Shown here: piece by piece, positions 43,605 through 53,452 of the stretch
Position numbering within the stretch: the first letter of the stretch is position 1
How the letters are laid out: every line of letters begins with the position of its first letter
Assembly: GCA_963736175.1 (NCBI GenBank)
Contig: CAVTNU010000029.1
Coordinates: 1-64,000 of the forward strand
Origin: Rhodoblastus sp963736175
GTDB lineage: Bacteria > Pseudomonadota > Alphaproteobacteria > Rhizobiales > Beijerinckiaceae
Direction: 5' to 3'
Length of the DNA: 64,000 nucleotides
Notes under the pieces: model-generated
Told to the model about the DNA's origin: nothing
The model's database searches: none
Seen by the model: only the letters and a program-made list of their open reading frames with translations
Position numbers and translations under genes: made by a program

Positions 43605-44387
43605 ATGGACAAGCAGAAAATCGAGGCCTATGGCGACGAGCTTTATCAGGCGTTGCTCGCCCGCAGCGCTGTGGCGCCGCTGACCGAGCGCGAGCCGGCG
43701 ATCACCATCGACGACGCCTATCAAATTCAATTGCGCATGATCCAGCGCCGCCTGGACGCCGGCGAGACGATCATCGGCAAGAAGATCGGCGTCACCTCGA
43801 AGGTGGTGATGGACATGCTCAAGGTCGATCAGCCAGACTTCGGGCAATTGACCTCCGGCATGGTTTTCAACGAAGGCGAGCCTGTCGACACGAGCAAGCT
43901 GATCGCGCCGCGCGCGGAAGCCGAAGTGGCCTTTATTCTCAAGCGCGACCTCAATGGGCCGGGCGTCACCGCGGCCGACGTGTTGGCCGCCACCGAATGC
44001 GTCATGCCCTGTTTCGAGATCGTCGATTCGCGCATCAAGGACTGGAAGATCAAGATTCAGGACACCGTGGCCGACAACGCCTCTTGCGGCGTGCTGACGC
44101 TGGGCGGTCTGCGCAAGGATCCGCGCCAGCTCGATCTGGCGCTCGCCGGCATGGTGCTGGAGAAGAACGGCGAAATCATCAGCACCTCGACCGGCGCCGC
44201 GGTGCAGGGCTCGCCGGTCAATTCGGTGGCCTGGCTCGCCAATACGCTGGGCCGCCTCGGCATCGGCCTGAAGGCGGGCGACGTGATCCTGTCCGGTTCG
44301 CAATCGCCGCTTGTTCCGGTCAAGGCCGGCGACAATCTCAACTGTAGCGTCGGCGGACTCGGCGCGACATCCGTTCGATTCATTTAA
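43605..44387 (+). CDS. dmpE: 2-oxopent-4-enoate hydratase (DmpE type)
   Basis: A 260-residue hydratase of the meta-cleavage pathway, adding water to 2-hydroxypenta-2,4-dienoate to give 4-hydroxy-2-oxovalerate. Segments IGKKIGVTSKVVMDML, ATECVMPCFEIVDSRIKDW and IQDTVADNASCGV follow DmpE closely, including the metal-binding Glu region. It lies 11 bases before the decarboxylase-like gene, with which DmpE forms a complex in Pseudomonas. Confidence 0.9.
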   Translation: MDKQKIEAYGDELYQALLARSAVAPLTEREPAITIDDAYQIQLRMIQRRLDAGETIIGKKIGVTSKVVMDMLKVDQPDFGQLTSGMVFNEGEPVDTSKLIAPRAEAEVAFILKRDLNGPGVTAADVLAATECVMPCFEIVDSRIKDWKIKIQDTVADNASCGVLTLGGLRKDPRQLDLALAGMVLEKNGEIISTSTGAAVQGSPVNSVAWLANTLGRLGIGLKAGDVILSGSQSPLVPVKAGDNLNCSVGGLGATSVRFI

Positions 44388-44398
44388 GGGACCCAGCG

Positions 44399-45187
44399 AT
44401 GAAACTGGACAACAAGACCATCCTCGCTCTCGCCGAACATCTCGAAAACGCCGAGTTGCAGGCTCACGACGTCATCAAGATCACCGACGACCATCCCGAT
44501 ATGGATTGGGACGACGCCTATGCGATCCAGGATGAAATCCGCCGACGCAAGGAAGCGCGCGGCAATCACACCGTCGGCCTGAAGGCGGGGCTGACGTCTT
44601 TCGCCAAGATGAAGCAGATGGGCGTGGAAACTCCGGTCTTCGGCTTTGTCTCCGACTATATGGCGCGCCAGGACGGCGCCGAGATCAAGACCGCCGAACT
44701 CATCCATCCCAAGGTGGAGGCGGAAATCTGCGTCGTCACCAAGGCGCCGCTGAAGGGGCCGGGCTGCCATATCGGCGCCGTCATGGCCGCCGTCGATTTC
44801 GTCGTGCCGGCGGTGGAAATCATCGATTCGCGCTATCGCGATTTCAAGTTCGATCTGAAAAGCGTCATCGCCGACAATACGTCGGCCTCGCGTTTCGTCA
44901 TCGGCGGGCGTTCGCGCAATCTCGACGAACTCGATCTGCGCACGCTCGGCGTGGTGCTGGAGAAGAACGGCGAGATCGTCTCGATGGCGGCGGGCGCGGC
45001 CGTGCTCGGCCATCCGCTCGCGGCGGTGGCGATGATGGCCAATCATCTGGGCGCGCGCGGACAAGAGCTCCCGGCCGGAACTTTCGTCATGACCGGCGGC
45101 GTCACCGAAGCCATCGCGGTCAAAGCGGGCGACAACGTCAATGTGCGTTTCCAGGATCTTGGAACCGTGTCGATGAGGTTCGTCTGA
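44399..45187 (+). CDS. dmpH: 4-oxalocrotonate decarboxylase (DmpH type)
   Basis: A 262-residue enzyme related to DmpE, here closest to 4-oxalocrotonate decarboxylase: LALAEHLENAELQAHDV at the start, GLKAGLTSFAKMKQMGVETP, and VIDSRYRDFKFDLKSVIADN. It would convert 4-oxalocrotonate to 2-hydroxypenta-2,4-dienoate, which its neighbour hydrates. The semialdehyde dehydrogenase, tautomerase, aldolase and acetaldehyde dehydrogenase of the pathway are not in the window. Confidence 0.9.
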   Translation: MKLDNKTILALAEHLENAELQAHDVIKITDDHPDMDWDDAYAIQDEIRRRKEARGNHTVGLKAGLTSFAKMKQMGVETPVFGFVSDYMARQDGAEIKTAELIHPKVEAEICVVTKAPLKGPGCHIGAVMAAVDFVVPAVEIIDSRYRDFKFDLKSVIADNTSASRFVIGGRSRNLDELDLRTLGVVLEKNGEIVSMAAGAAVLGHPLAAVAMMANHLGARGQELPAGTFVMTGGVTEAIAVKAGDNVNVRFQDLGTVSMRFV

Positions 45188-45366
45188 CGCGATTTCGGCG
45201 CGACGCGTCCCGCCCGAACGGGTCGCAAGCAGGTCTCCGCCAGCGAGCCGACGCCGATCTGCTTTAAGGCTTTGGCGTCGCGCCGGCGCCGAGGCCGGCG
45301 CGCTCCATTCTGCTCAATTTAGGTTTCCGCGACTATCGTCGGATCGATCATTCACGAGGTTCAGCC

Positions 45367-48300
45367 ATGTCCGCCAAGCAAGCCGCGGTCAATCCCTTCA
45401 CGACGGAAGAGGGCGAGATCAATCTGGGCGGCATCGACGCGCTGGTGCGCCTGACGCTGGATCAAGTGCGCGCCGACGCGCGGGCGGGGCTGAACACCGG
45501 CATGTTCGTTTCAGGTTATCGCGGCTCGCCGCTCGGCATGTTGGACGCCGCGTTCGTCAGACAGCAAAGGCTGTTGCTGGAAAAGAACATCCATTTCGTC
45601 GACGGATTGAACGAAGACCTCGCCGCCACCGCCGTGTGGGGCACGCAGATGCTGCACACCGTGGGCCAGCAGAAGCTCGATGGCGTTACCGGCATGTGGT
45701 ACGGCAAGGCGCCGGGCGTCGATCGTTCCGGCGATGCGCTCAAACACGCCAATTACACCGGCATCGGCAAAAACGGCGGCGTGCTGGCGATCGCCGGCGA
45801 CGATCCAAGCTGCAAGAGCTCGTCGCTTTGCAGCCAGTCCGAGCCGATGCTGTTTCACCTCGGCATTCCCTCGCTGTTTCCCGGCAACGTTCAGGAAATT
45901 CTCGATCTCGGCCTGCACGGCTATCAAATGTCGCGCCTGGCGGGCGTCTGGGTTGGCATGAAGATCGTCACCAATGTGGCGGACGGCTCGGGCTCGGCCG
46001 AAGTGTCTCCAGATCGGCTGAAGTTTGTCGCGCCGGATATGACCTTCGAGGGCAAGCCTTTTACCCCGAACATGAATCTCGGCATGAACGTGCGCGCCGA
46101 AGCATTGGAGATGGAGCAATCGCTCTACACGCGCCGCCTCGAAGTTGTGAAACGGTACGCTCTGGCCAATCGGCTCAATCGCGTCGTGTTGGAAAACGCC
46201 GACGCCTGGCTCGGCGTCATCGCCGCGGGCAAGACCTACAACGATCTGCGGCAGGCTTTCCTTGAACTCGGCCTCGACGATGACGACTTGCGCCGTCTTG
46301 GCGTTCGCATCCTCAAAATGGGCATGCTGTTTCCGATGGAGCCGAGCGTCGTGCGCGAATTCGCGCGCGGCCTCGAAGAAATCTTCGTCATCGAGGAAAA
46401 GCGGCCTTTCCTGGAAATGTTCGCCAAGAACGTGCTTTACGGGACGGCCAACGCGCCGCGCGTGGTCGGCAAGTTCGACGAAGAGGAACGGGAGCTGCTG
46501 CCTCATTACGGCGAGTTCGAATCGGACGTCATCGGCCGCGCGCTGATCAAACGATTGTCGCGCAAGACGCGCATCGAATCGGCCGACGCCTGGCTGGCCG
46601 GCCTCGAACAAATTCACCAACGCGGCAAGGCGGCGACGGCCGCGCGCACAGCCTGGTATTGTTCCGGCTGCCCGCACAACGCCTCGACCGTCGCGCCCGA
46701 CGGCGCGATCGTTTCGGCCGGCATTGGCTGCCACACGATGGCGATGTGGATGGGCCGCAACGTGGTGATGGGCACCCATATGGGCGCCGAAGGCGCGCAA
46801 TGGATCGGCATGGCGCCTTTCACCGACGCCAAGCACATCTTCCAGAATATGGGCGACGGCACCTACGCCCATTCCGGCAGTCTGGCGATCCGCTATTGCG
46901 CCTCGGTCGGCGCCAATATCACGTTCAAGCTGCTGCGCAATTCTCACACCTCGATGACCGGCGGTCAGGCGATCGTCGGCGCCCATCCTGTCGTCGAGAT
47001 GATCAACGACCTTATCGCCAACGGCGTCAAAAAGGTCATCGTCACCACCGACAATCCCGACAATTATGCGGGCGTCGCATTGCCGCGCGGGACAGAGGTT
47101 TATCATCGCGACCGGCTCGACGAGGCGCAGAAAATTCTGGCTGCGACGCAGGGCGTGACGGTCTTGCTGCACGATCAGGAATGCGCCGCCGAACTGCGCC
47201 GGTCGCGCAGCCGCGGCAAAGCGCCGGAGCCGACCGAAGTCACGCTGATCAACGAACGCGTCTGCGAGGGCTGCGGCGATTGCGGGCAAAAATCCAATTG
47301 CATGAGCGTCGAGCCGATCGAAACCGAGTTCGGACGCAAGACGCGCATTCATCAATCCTCGTGCAACAAGGATTTTTCCTGCCTGAAGGGCTTCTGCCCC
47401 TCGTTCCTGACCATTACGCCCAATCCGGCGCCTCTTGCCGACGCGGCGCCGAAGAAAAAAAGCAAGGGCCGCATCCCGACGCTCGAACGGCCTTTGCCGC
47501 AGCCTGAATTCAAGGTCGACGGCGACGCGGTCTTCGGCGCGCATATCATGGGCGTCGGCGGCACCGGATCGGTGACCGTGGCCGCGACTCTGGCCAACGC
47601 CGCGCGGCTTGAAGGTCGGCGCGTGATCGGTCTTGACCAGACGGGCCTGGCGCAAAAGGGCGGCGCGGTGATCTCCGACGTGATCATCGCCAAGGCGCCG
47701 TTCGAGGGCGCCAACAAGATCTCCGACGGCCGCGCCGATCTTTATCTCGGCTTCGATATCCTCAACGCCACCGACCCGAAGAACCTCGACAAATGCAGCC
47801 CGCGGCGCACGATCGCCGTGGTCTCGACGACCAGGACGCCGACCGGGCAGATGGTGTCGAACCGTCATGTCCTGTTCCCGGCGATTGATCCGCTCGTTGG
47901 CGCGATCGACGCCGTCACGCGCAAAGGCGACAATATCTTCCTCGACGGACAGGCGATGGCCGAAGGCCTGTTCGCCGACGCGATGGCGACCAATCTGTTC
48001 ATGGTCGGCGTCGCCTATCAGGCTGGGACGATTCCCTTGCAGGCGCAGTCGATCGAGACGGCGATCAAACGGGCCGGCGTCGGCGTCGCGCAGGGTGTGG
48101 CGGCGTTCCAGTGGGGCCGCATGGCGGTGGTCGATCCCGCCTTCGTTCGGGCCGAGATCGCCAAATACGCCGCCAGCGCGCCGCTCGTCGCGCCGTTGAG
48201 CGCCAAAGCGCGCGCCATTGTCGAGTCCGTTGGGGCGCGGGGCGAGATCTTGCGCCTCGTTGAAACGCGCGTCGCCGAATTGATCGCCTATCAGAACGAA

Positions 48301-48903
48301 GCCTACGCCAAACGCTACGCCGCGGCGCTGAAGCGCCTTGTCGCCGCCGAAAGCGCGGCGGGGGGCCAGACGGCGCTGAGCGAGGCGGGCGCGCGCAACC
48401 TTTACAAGCTGATGGCCTACAAAGACGAATACGAGGTGGCGCGTCTGCACGCCGATCCGGCCTTTCTGGCGCGGCTCGACGCGCAATTTCCTCATGGCTA
48501 CAAAGCGGCCTACCATTTGGCGCCGCCGCTTTTTGCCAGACGCGACGCGGCGAGCGGCCGCCTGCTGAAACAGCGGTTCGGCCCGTGGATGCTGGGCGCG
48601 TTCAAAGCACTGGCGAAGCTGAAAGGCTTGCGCGGCGTTGGACTCGATCCGTTCGGCCGGAACGCGGAACGCGTCGAGGAACGGCGATTGATCGAAGACT
48701 ATCTCAAGCTGCTCGAAGAGATCGCCGCTCGGCTTAACGCCGACAATTACGCTGCGGCCGTGGAATTGGCCAATGTTCCCGACGAGATTCGCGGTTTTGG
48801 CCATGTCAAGGCGCAGTCGATCGCGCTCGCCAAGACGTTGGAGGCGGAGCGTCGCGCCGCCTTCGCCAATCCGTCGGTCGCGGAGTTGGCGGCGGCGCAA
48901 TAA
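45367..48903 (+). CDS. Fused indolepyruvate:ferredoxin oxidoreductase (IorAB-like)
   Basis: An 1178-residue single-chain 2-oxoacid:ferredoxin oxidoreductase. The N-terminal half includes a pyrimidine-binding region (NTGMFVSGYRGSPLGMLDAA) and, near residue 440-640, the thiamine diphosphate region (GIGCHTMAMWMGRN, GDGTYAHSGSLAIRY). An Fe-S segment follows with CEGCGDCGQKSNC. The gamma-type domain (HIMGVGGTGSVTVAATLA) lies near residue 730. It would decarboxylate aryl pyruvates from aromatic amino acids to aryl-acetyl-CoA, giving low-potential ferredoxin. This connects with PaaK products; actual substrates are inferred. Confidence 0.9.
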   Translation: MSAKQAAVNPFTTEEGEINLGGIDALVRLTLDQVRADARAGLNTGMFVSGYRGSPLGMLDAAFVRQQRLLLEKNIHFVDGLNEDLAATAVWGTQMLHTVGQQKLDGVTGMWYGKAPGVDRSGDALKHANYTGIGKNGGVLAIAGDDPSCKSSSLCSQSEPMLFHLGIPSLFPGNVQEILDLGLHGYQMSRLAGVWVGMKIVTNVADGSGSAEVSPDRLKFVAPDMTFEGKPFTPNMNLGMNVRAEALEMEQSLYTRRLEVVKRYALANRLNRVVLENADAWLGVIAAGKTYNDLRQAFLELGLDDDDLRRLGVRILKMGMLFPMEPSVVREFARGLEEIFVIEEKRPFLEMFAKNVLYGTANAPRVVGKFDEEERELLPHYGEFESDVIGRALIKRLSRKTRIESADAWLAGLEQIHQRGKAATAARTAWYCSGCPHNASTVAPDGAIVSAGIGCHTMAMWMGRNVVMGTHMGAEGAQWIGMAPFTDAKHIFQNMGDGTYAHSGSLAIRYCASVGANITFKLLRNSHTSMTGGQAIVGAHPVVEMINDLIANGVKKVIVTTDNPDNYAGVALPRGTEVYHRDRLDEAQKILAATQGVTVLLHDQECAAELRRSRSRGKAPEPTEVTLINERVCEGCGDCGQKSNCMSVEPIETEFGRKTRIHQSSCNKDFSCLKGFCPSFLTITPNPAPLADAAPKKKSKGRIPTLERPLPQPEFKVDGDAVFGAHIMGVGGTGSVTVAATLANAARLEGRRVIGLDQTGLAQKGGAVISDVIIAKAPFEGANKISDGRADLYLGFDILNATDPKNLDKCSPRRTIAVVSTTRTPTGQMVSNRHVLFPAIDPLVGAIDAVTRKGDNIFLDGQAMAEGLFADAMATNLFMVGVAYQAGTIPLQAQSIETAIKRAGVGVAQGVAAFQWGRMAVVDPAFVRAEIAKYAASAPLVAPLSAKARAIVESVGARGEILRLVETRVAELIAYQNEAYAKRYAAALKRLVAAESAAGGQTALSEAGARNLYKLMAYKDEYEVARLHADPAFLARLDAQFPHGYKAAYHLAPPLFARRDAASGRLLKQRFGPWMLGAFKALAKLKGLRGVGLDPFGRNAERVEERRLIEDYLKLLEEIAARLNADNYAAAVELANVPDEIRGFGHVKAQSIALAKTLEAERRAAFANPSVAELAAAQ

Positions 48904-48925
48904 GCGGGACGCGTTTTGCCGGAGG

Positions 48926-50740
48926 TCAGTTCTCTGCCGGAAAAATCACGTCTTCGTCGACGCCGCGATAGAGACGTTCGACGTCATACGCGCGTTTTTG
49001 CAGGATCAGCCGTGAATTGAGCGAACCCTTGTCGGTCATTTCGCCGGAATCAAGCGAGGGCGGCGCGCGCATCACCATCGCCCGCGCCAGACGTTGCGAA
49101 GCGCCCATATGCTTGGCGTTGTGTCGGGCGAGCGCCTCGGCGATCTTCTTGAGATAGTCGGGATCGTCCAGGTTGCAGTCGGGCGCCGCGATGATCAACA
49201 GGCCAAGGTCGTCGCGGTCCGGCGCCGTGACGACGACGTTCGACGCCAGGCCGTGCAGGGCCTCCAGGGCGCGCATGCGGATGTCGCCGACATTGGCCCA
49301 AACGCCGGTGAGCAATTTGAAATCCTCGGAGATGCGCCCATCAAAGCGCATACCGCGCGCCGGGTCCGTCTCGAAGGCGAACAGCAGGGCGTCGCCGGTT
49401 TTGAAATAGCCGTCGAGGTCGAAGGCTTCCTTCGTCGCTTCCGGCATTTTCCAGTAGCCGGGCGTGACATTGGGGCCGCGCACGCGCGCTTCCAGCTTGC
49501 CGTGATTGGGCAGCAACTTGAGCTCGAGCCCGGGCATCGGCGTTCCGACATTGCCGACGCCCGCGCCGGCGCGGTTGACGATGGTGATGCTCGGCGCCGT
49601 TTCGGTGAGGCCCCAGCTCGTCAGCATCGGGATGTCGCGTCCGGTCCTGCGGGCGAAACGCTCGAGCGCCTCGAAGATCGGCGCGGGAAGGCTGGCGCCG
49701 GCGTAGAACATGAAGCGCAGGTTGGCGAAAAAGCTTTCGCGCAAGGCTTCGTCGCGCTCCAGATCGGCGGCGAGGAATTCATAGCCCTTGGGCACGCTCC
49801 AATAGAAGGTCGGCGATATTTCGCGCAGATTTCGCGAGGTTTTCCAGAATTCCTTCGGCAGCGGCCGGCCGTCGTCGATGTAAAAAGTTCCGCGGTAGCG
49901 CAGCGCGAACGCCACCGAGAACGATCCGCCGAACACGTGGCTCCAGGGCAGCCAGTCCAGAATGACCGGATTGAGCCCCTCCAGGAATGGCCAGACCAGC
50001 CGGATCTGCTCGATGGAGGAGGTCAGCATGCGATGCGTGGTGATCACCCCTTTGGGCGTTCCGGTCGAACCCGAGGTGAACAGGAACTTGGCGATCGTGT
50101 CGAGCGTGATCGTGGCGTCGACGGCGTCGAGCTTGTCCGACGAATGGGCGGACAACAGGTCGTCAAAAACAAGGGCGCCGGCGATCTTGTCGGCGTCGGC
50201 GCCGACAACGATTTCCCGGCCCGCCATCTCGGGCAAAGCCAGCGCACGGGCGAACGTCGCGCCGTCTTCAGCATAGACGAGGCCGGGATCGAGAACGGCG
50301 AAAATGTTTTTGAGCCGATCGAAGTCCGCGCTGAGGGTCGAATAGGGCGGCGATATCGGCGCATAAGGAACCCCCGCCATCATCGCGGCGAGCCCGAGGA
50401 TCTGATGATTGACGGAGTTGCCCGAAAGGATGGCGATCGGCCGATCGACGCCCAACGCCCGTTCGGCGAGGCCGACGGCGATGGCGCGGGCGCGGGCGTA
50501 GGCTTGGCCATAGGTCAGGCCTGTAAAGGGGGCGTCGGGCGTCTTCCGTTCGGCGATGAACAATTGATCGGGCCGCTCGCGCGCGCGACGGGCAAAAAGG
50601 TCGTGCAATCGCTCTTTTGGCTCGACGAAAGGCGTTTTGGCCTTCACCGTGATGACGCCGCCAGCGCCGTGACGCACGTCCACCGCCGTTTCGGCGAAGC
50701 GCAGAATCTTGTCGTCGACGCCCGTTTGCTTGGTCATCAT
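48926..50740 (-). CDS. AMP-forming acyl-CoA ligase, feruloyl-CoA synthetase-like
   Basis: A 604-residue ANL-superfamily ligase with the phosphate loop FTSGSTGTPKGVITTH near residue 185, TSWGLTETAPS near 355, and DGYFKTGDAL in the adenylation core. Length and the overall pattern resemble feruloyl-CoA synthetase, so an aryl or arylpropenoic acid is the likely substrate. The start at 50740 follows GGGGAGGAC. It ends 22 bases from the convergent oxidoreductase and is divergent from a GNAT gene. Confidence 0.82.
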   Translation of the reverse strand: MMTKQTGVDDKILRFAETAVDVRHGAGGVITVKAKTPFVEPKERLHDLFARRARERPDQLFIAERKTPDAPFTGLTYGQAYARARAIAVGLAERALGVDRPIAILSGNSVNHQILGLAAMMAGVPYAPISPPYSTLSADFDRLKNIFAVLDPGLVYAEDGATFARALALPEMAGREIVVGADADKIAGALVFDDLLSAHSSDKLDAVDATITLDTIAKFLFTSGSTGTPKGVITTHRMLTSSIEQIRLVWPFLEGLNPVILDWLPWSHVFGGSFSVAFALRYRGTFYIDDGRPLPKEFWKTSRNLREISPTFYWSVPKGYEFLAADLERDEALRESFFANLRFMFYAGASLPAPIFEALERFARRTGRDIPMLTSWGLTETAPSITIVNRAGAGVGNVGTPMPGLELKLLPNHGKLEARVRGPNVTPGYWKMPEATKEAFDLDGYFKTGDALLFAFETDPARGMRFDGRISEDFKLLTGVWANVGDIRMRALEALHGLASNVVVTAPDRDDLGLLIIAAPDCNLDDPDYLKKIAEALARHNAKHMGASQRLARAMVMRAPPSLDSGEMTDKGSLNSRLILQKRAYDVERLYRGVDEDVIFPAEN

Positions 50741-51165
50741 GTCCTCCCCGCAGCGCTTGCGGCCGCTTGTTGATTTGTCTCGTCGGCGCGGCCGCTTTTG
50801 CAAAACGCCGGCGTCGGTTTCAAATCTTGCGCGTCGATTTTTCTTTTTAAGGCCAGCCGCGGCTTCGCTTATTGTCGTTCGCGCTCTTTTTTGCTTCCGA
50901 GCGCCGCCGCCGTGAACGGATAACTTTCTGATCCGACGAAAAATTACTCGGCTCAAAGAAGCTCCGCCCTCTCGACGGGGCGCTGGGATTGTTATATAGT
51001 ATAATAGAATGGATTTTTCGACACGACAACAGCGATCCGCTTGCCCGGCCTCAATCCGAAGTTGCGGAGCGCCGCGTATTTGCGTTGAGGCGCCTTTTGC
51101 CTCAATCTTGCAGCGCGGTCGGGCCTACGGCGTGAACGATGGGCGAGACCGCGACGGAGAACGGC
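50741..51165. other. Gap between divergent CoA ligase and GNAT genes
   Basis: The 425-base gap holds no clear gene. An AT-rich stretch TTATATAGTATAATAG at about 50993-51008 stands out from the GC-rich surroundings and can supply -10-like elements to both strands. Confidence 0.45.
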
Positions 51166-51639
51166 ATGAGCAATCCTTCCTCTTTGGCCGAAGCCGCATC
51201 GGTCAAGGATCTGGCGATACGCGCGGCGACCGCCGCCGACGTGTCGTGGATCGTTCAGCTTGATGAGCGATCGACGGGTCAGGCCAAACCAGATTATTGG
51301 CGCGAATTGCTGGCCGATTTCGATCGCCGGAGCGGCGGCGCGTTTCTGGCGGCCGAATTGAAAGGCCGCCCGGTCGGCTTCATCGCTGGCGAAGTCCGGG
51401 CGTTCGAATTCGGCTCCGAGCCGAGCGGCTGGGTGTTCGCGCTCAATGTCGACGCCGAAATCCGGGTGCATGGCGTCGGCGAAAAATTGTTCGGAGCCTT
51501 GTGTGAAATCTTTCGTAGAGCGGGCGTGGAAAAGGTTCGCACCCTGCTTGATCGCAAGAACGAGCTGGTTCTGGCGTTTTTCAGGGGCCAGGGCATGACC
51601 GCCGGTCCGTTTATCCAGTTGGAGAAAGATCTGGATTGA
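51166..51639 (+). CDS. GNAT-family N-acetyltransferase
   Basis: A 157-residue GNAT protein: IRAATAADVSWIVQLDERS at the start, then AELKGRPVGFIAGEVRAFEF and the acetyl-CoA-binding region VHGVGEKLFGALCEIFRRAG. The start at 51166 follows GGAG; an upstream in-frame ATG at 51139 lacks a good ribosome site. It is divergent from the CoA ligase. Related bacteria inactivate aryl-CoA ligases by lysine acetylation, so that is a possible role (inference). Confidence 0.82.
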   Translation: MSNPSSLAEAASVKDLAIRAATAADVSWIVQLDERSTGQAKPDYWRELLADFDRRSGGAFLAAELKGRPVGFIAGEVRAFEFGSEPSGWVFALNVDAEIRVHGVGEKLFGALCEIFRRAGVEKVRTLLDRKNELVLAFFRGQGMTAGPFIQLEKDLD

Positions 51640-51730
51640 GTCGCCAAGGCGATTATAGGAATTCCTCTATCTTGGCTCCGAACGCCGTGAGCCGGCGCCG
51701 GACGCGGCGCTTATTGAAAGTTCCAAGGCC

Positions 51731-52186
51731 ATGAAACTGCAAAAGGGGACCCTGTGCGCGCTCTATGCGGTTCTCGAACTCGCCGCCCATACGGACAGGC
51801 AGATTTCCGCCGCTGAAATCGCAGAGAAATATGATATTTCGCTCAATCATCTGGCCAAGGTGGTGCGCACGCTGGTGCGCGCCCGGCTGGTGGAGTCGGT
51901 GCGAGGCGCTGGCGGCGGCTATCGGTTTTGCGGCAACGCCAAACGCCTGACGTTGCTCGACGTCATCGAATTGTTCGAAGCGGTGGGCCGCGACGCCGAG
52001 GATTCGCCGCCGCTCGATCGCGATGAAGGCCGGGTTCTGCACAATGTTTTGCGCGAAATCGACGACACCGCGCTGTCCTCACTGCGCGCCACGTCGATCG
52101 CCGCCCTGGTCAAAATGGTCGAAAAACGCCGCAGCGGCGCCGCCGCCGCGCGGCTCCCCTCCCGCTCGGCCGCCGGCGGCGCCTGA
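51731..52186 (+). CDS. Rrf2-family transcriptional regulator
   Basis: A 151-residue Rrf2 protein. The N-terminal winged helix has KGTLCALYAVLELAAH and SAAEIAEKYDISLNHLAKVV, then RGAGGGYRF. The three clustered cysteines that hold an Fe-S cluster in IscR and NsrR are absent; only Cys9 and Cys67 occur, so it is unlikely to sense through a cluster. It lies upstream of the acyl-CoA dehydrogenase gene on the same strand. Confidence 0.85.
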   Translation: MKLQKGTLCALYAVLELAAHTDRQISAAEIAEKYDISLNHLAKVVRTLVRARLVESVRGAGGGYRFCGNAKRLTLLDVIELFEAVGRDAEDSPPLDRDEGRVLHNVLREIDDTALSSLRATSIAALVKMVEKRRSGAAAARLPSRSAAGGA

Positions 52187-52225
52187 GGCGAAGCCGAACG
52201 CAATCCGATTTCTCAACGAGAGGCG

Positions 52226-53452
52226 ATGACGTTTATGGTCGATCAAGCCGTTAAGTCTGAAAAAGCGACGCAGAAAGCGCGATTTGTCTGGGACGACCCG
52301 TTTTTGTTCGACGACCAACTCACCGAGGATGAGCGGGCGATCCGCGATACGGCGCGCGCCTACGCCCAGGAAAAGCTCGCGCCGCGCATCGTCGAGGCCT
52401 ATCTGAACGAACAGACTGATCGCGCGATTTTCAACGAAATGGGCGCGCTCGGGCTGCTGGGCGTCACCGTCGACGAGGCTTATGGCGGCTCAAGCGCCAA
52501 TTACGTCGCCTACGGCCTTGTCGCGCGCGAAGTCGAACGCGTCGATTTGGGCTATCGTTCGATGATGAGCGTGCAGTCCTCGCTGGTGATGTATCCGATC
52601 GAAGCCTACGGCTCGCCGGCGCAGAAAGCGAAATATCTGCCGAAACTGGCGTCGGGCGAATGGGTCGGCTGCTTCGGTCTGACCGAGCCGGACGCCGGCT
52701 CCGATCCGGGCGGCATGAAGACCAAGGCCGAAAAGGTCGCCGACGGCTATCGGCTCAACGGCGCCAAAATGTGGATTTCCAATGCGCCGATCGCCGACGT
52801 TTTCGTCGTCTGGGCGAAATCGGCCGCCCATGACAATCAGATCCGCGGCTTCATCCTGGAAAAGGGCATGAAGGGCCTGTCGGCCCCCAAGATCGGCGGC
52901 AAATTGTCATTGCGCGCCTCGATCACCGGCGAAATCGTTATGGACGGCGTTTTCGTGTCCGAGGAAAACCTTCTGCCGGGCGCCTCCGGCCTGTCCGGTC
53001 CGTTCGGCTGCCTCAACCGGGCGCGTTACGGCATCTCCTGGGGAGCGATGGGCGCGGCCGAGGATTGCTGGTTCAGGGCGCGCCAATATACGCTTGATCG
53101 AAAGCAGTTCGGCCGCCCGCTCGCCGCCACGCAACTGGTGCAGAAGAAACTCGCCGACATGCAAACAGAAATCGCGCTCGGCCTGCAGGCGTCGTTGCGC
53201 GTCGGGCGTCTATTCGACGAGGGCCGGATGGCGCCGGAAATGGTCTCGCTGGTCAAGCGCAACAATTGCGGCAAGGCGCTCGACATCGCCCGCACGGCGC
53301 GCGACATGCACGGCGGCAACGGCATTCAGATCGAATATCACGTGATGCGCCACGCCGCGAACCTCGAAACCGTCAATACCTATGAAGGCACGCACGACGT
53401 CCACGCGCTGATTCTTGGGCGCGCGCAAACGGGCTTGCAGGCGTTCTTTTAA
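52226..53452 (+). CDS. gcdH: Glutaryl-CoA dehydrogenase
   Basis: A 408-residue flavin acyl-CoA dehydrogenase, closest to GcdH, which oxidatively decarboxylates glutaryl-CoA to crotonyl-CoA. It shows GCFGLTEPDAGSDPGGMKTK, the substrate-binding region, and the catalytic glutamate in VNTYEGTHDVHALILG. It has the conserved start FVWDDPFLFDDQLTEDERAI. It is separated from the Rrf2 gene by 39 bases and convergent with the thioesterase gene (stops overlap by four bases). Confidence 0.93.
   Translation: MTFMVDQAVKSEKATQKARFVWDDPFLFDDQLTEDERAIRDTARAYAQEKLAPRIVEAYLNEQTDRAIFNEMGALGLLGVTVDEAYGGSSANYVAYGLVAREVERVDLGYRSMMSVQSSLVMYPIEAYGSPAQKAKYLPKLASGEWVGCFGLTEPDAGSDPGGMKTKAEKVADGYRLNGAKMWISNAPIADVFVVWAKSAAHDNQIRGFILEKGMKGLSAPKIGGKLSLRASITGEIVMDGVFVSEENLLPGASGLSGPFGCLNRARYGISWGAMGAAEDCWFRARQYTLDRKQFGRPLAATQLVQKKLADMQTEIALGLQASLRVGRLFDEGRMAPEMVSLVKRNNCGKALDIARTARDMHGGNGIQIEYHVMRHAANLETVNTYEGTHDVHALILGRAQTGLQAFF

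Noticed and set aside
45511..48900. Very long open frame (over 1100 codons) on the minus strand
   Set aside because: It is the antisense of the fused oxidoreductase gene. It has Arg/His/Asp-biased composition and no family motifs, as expected from GC-rich codon shadowing.
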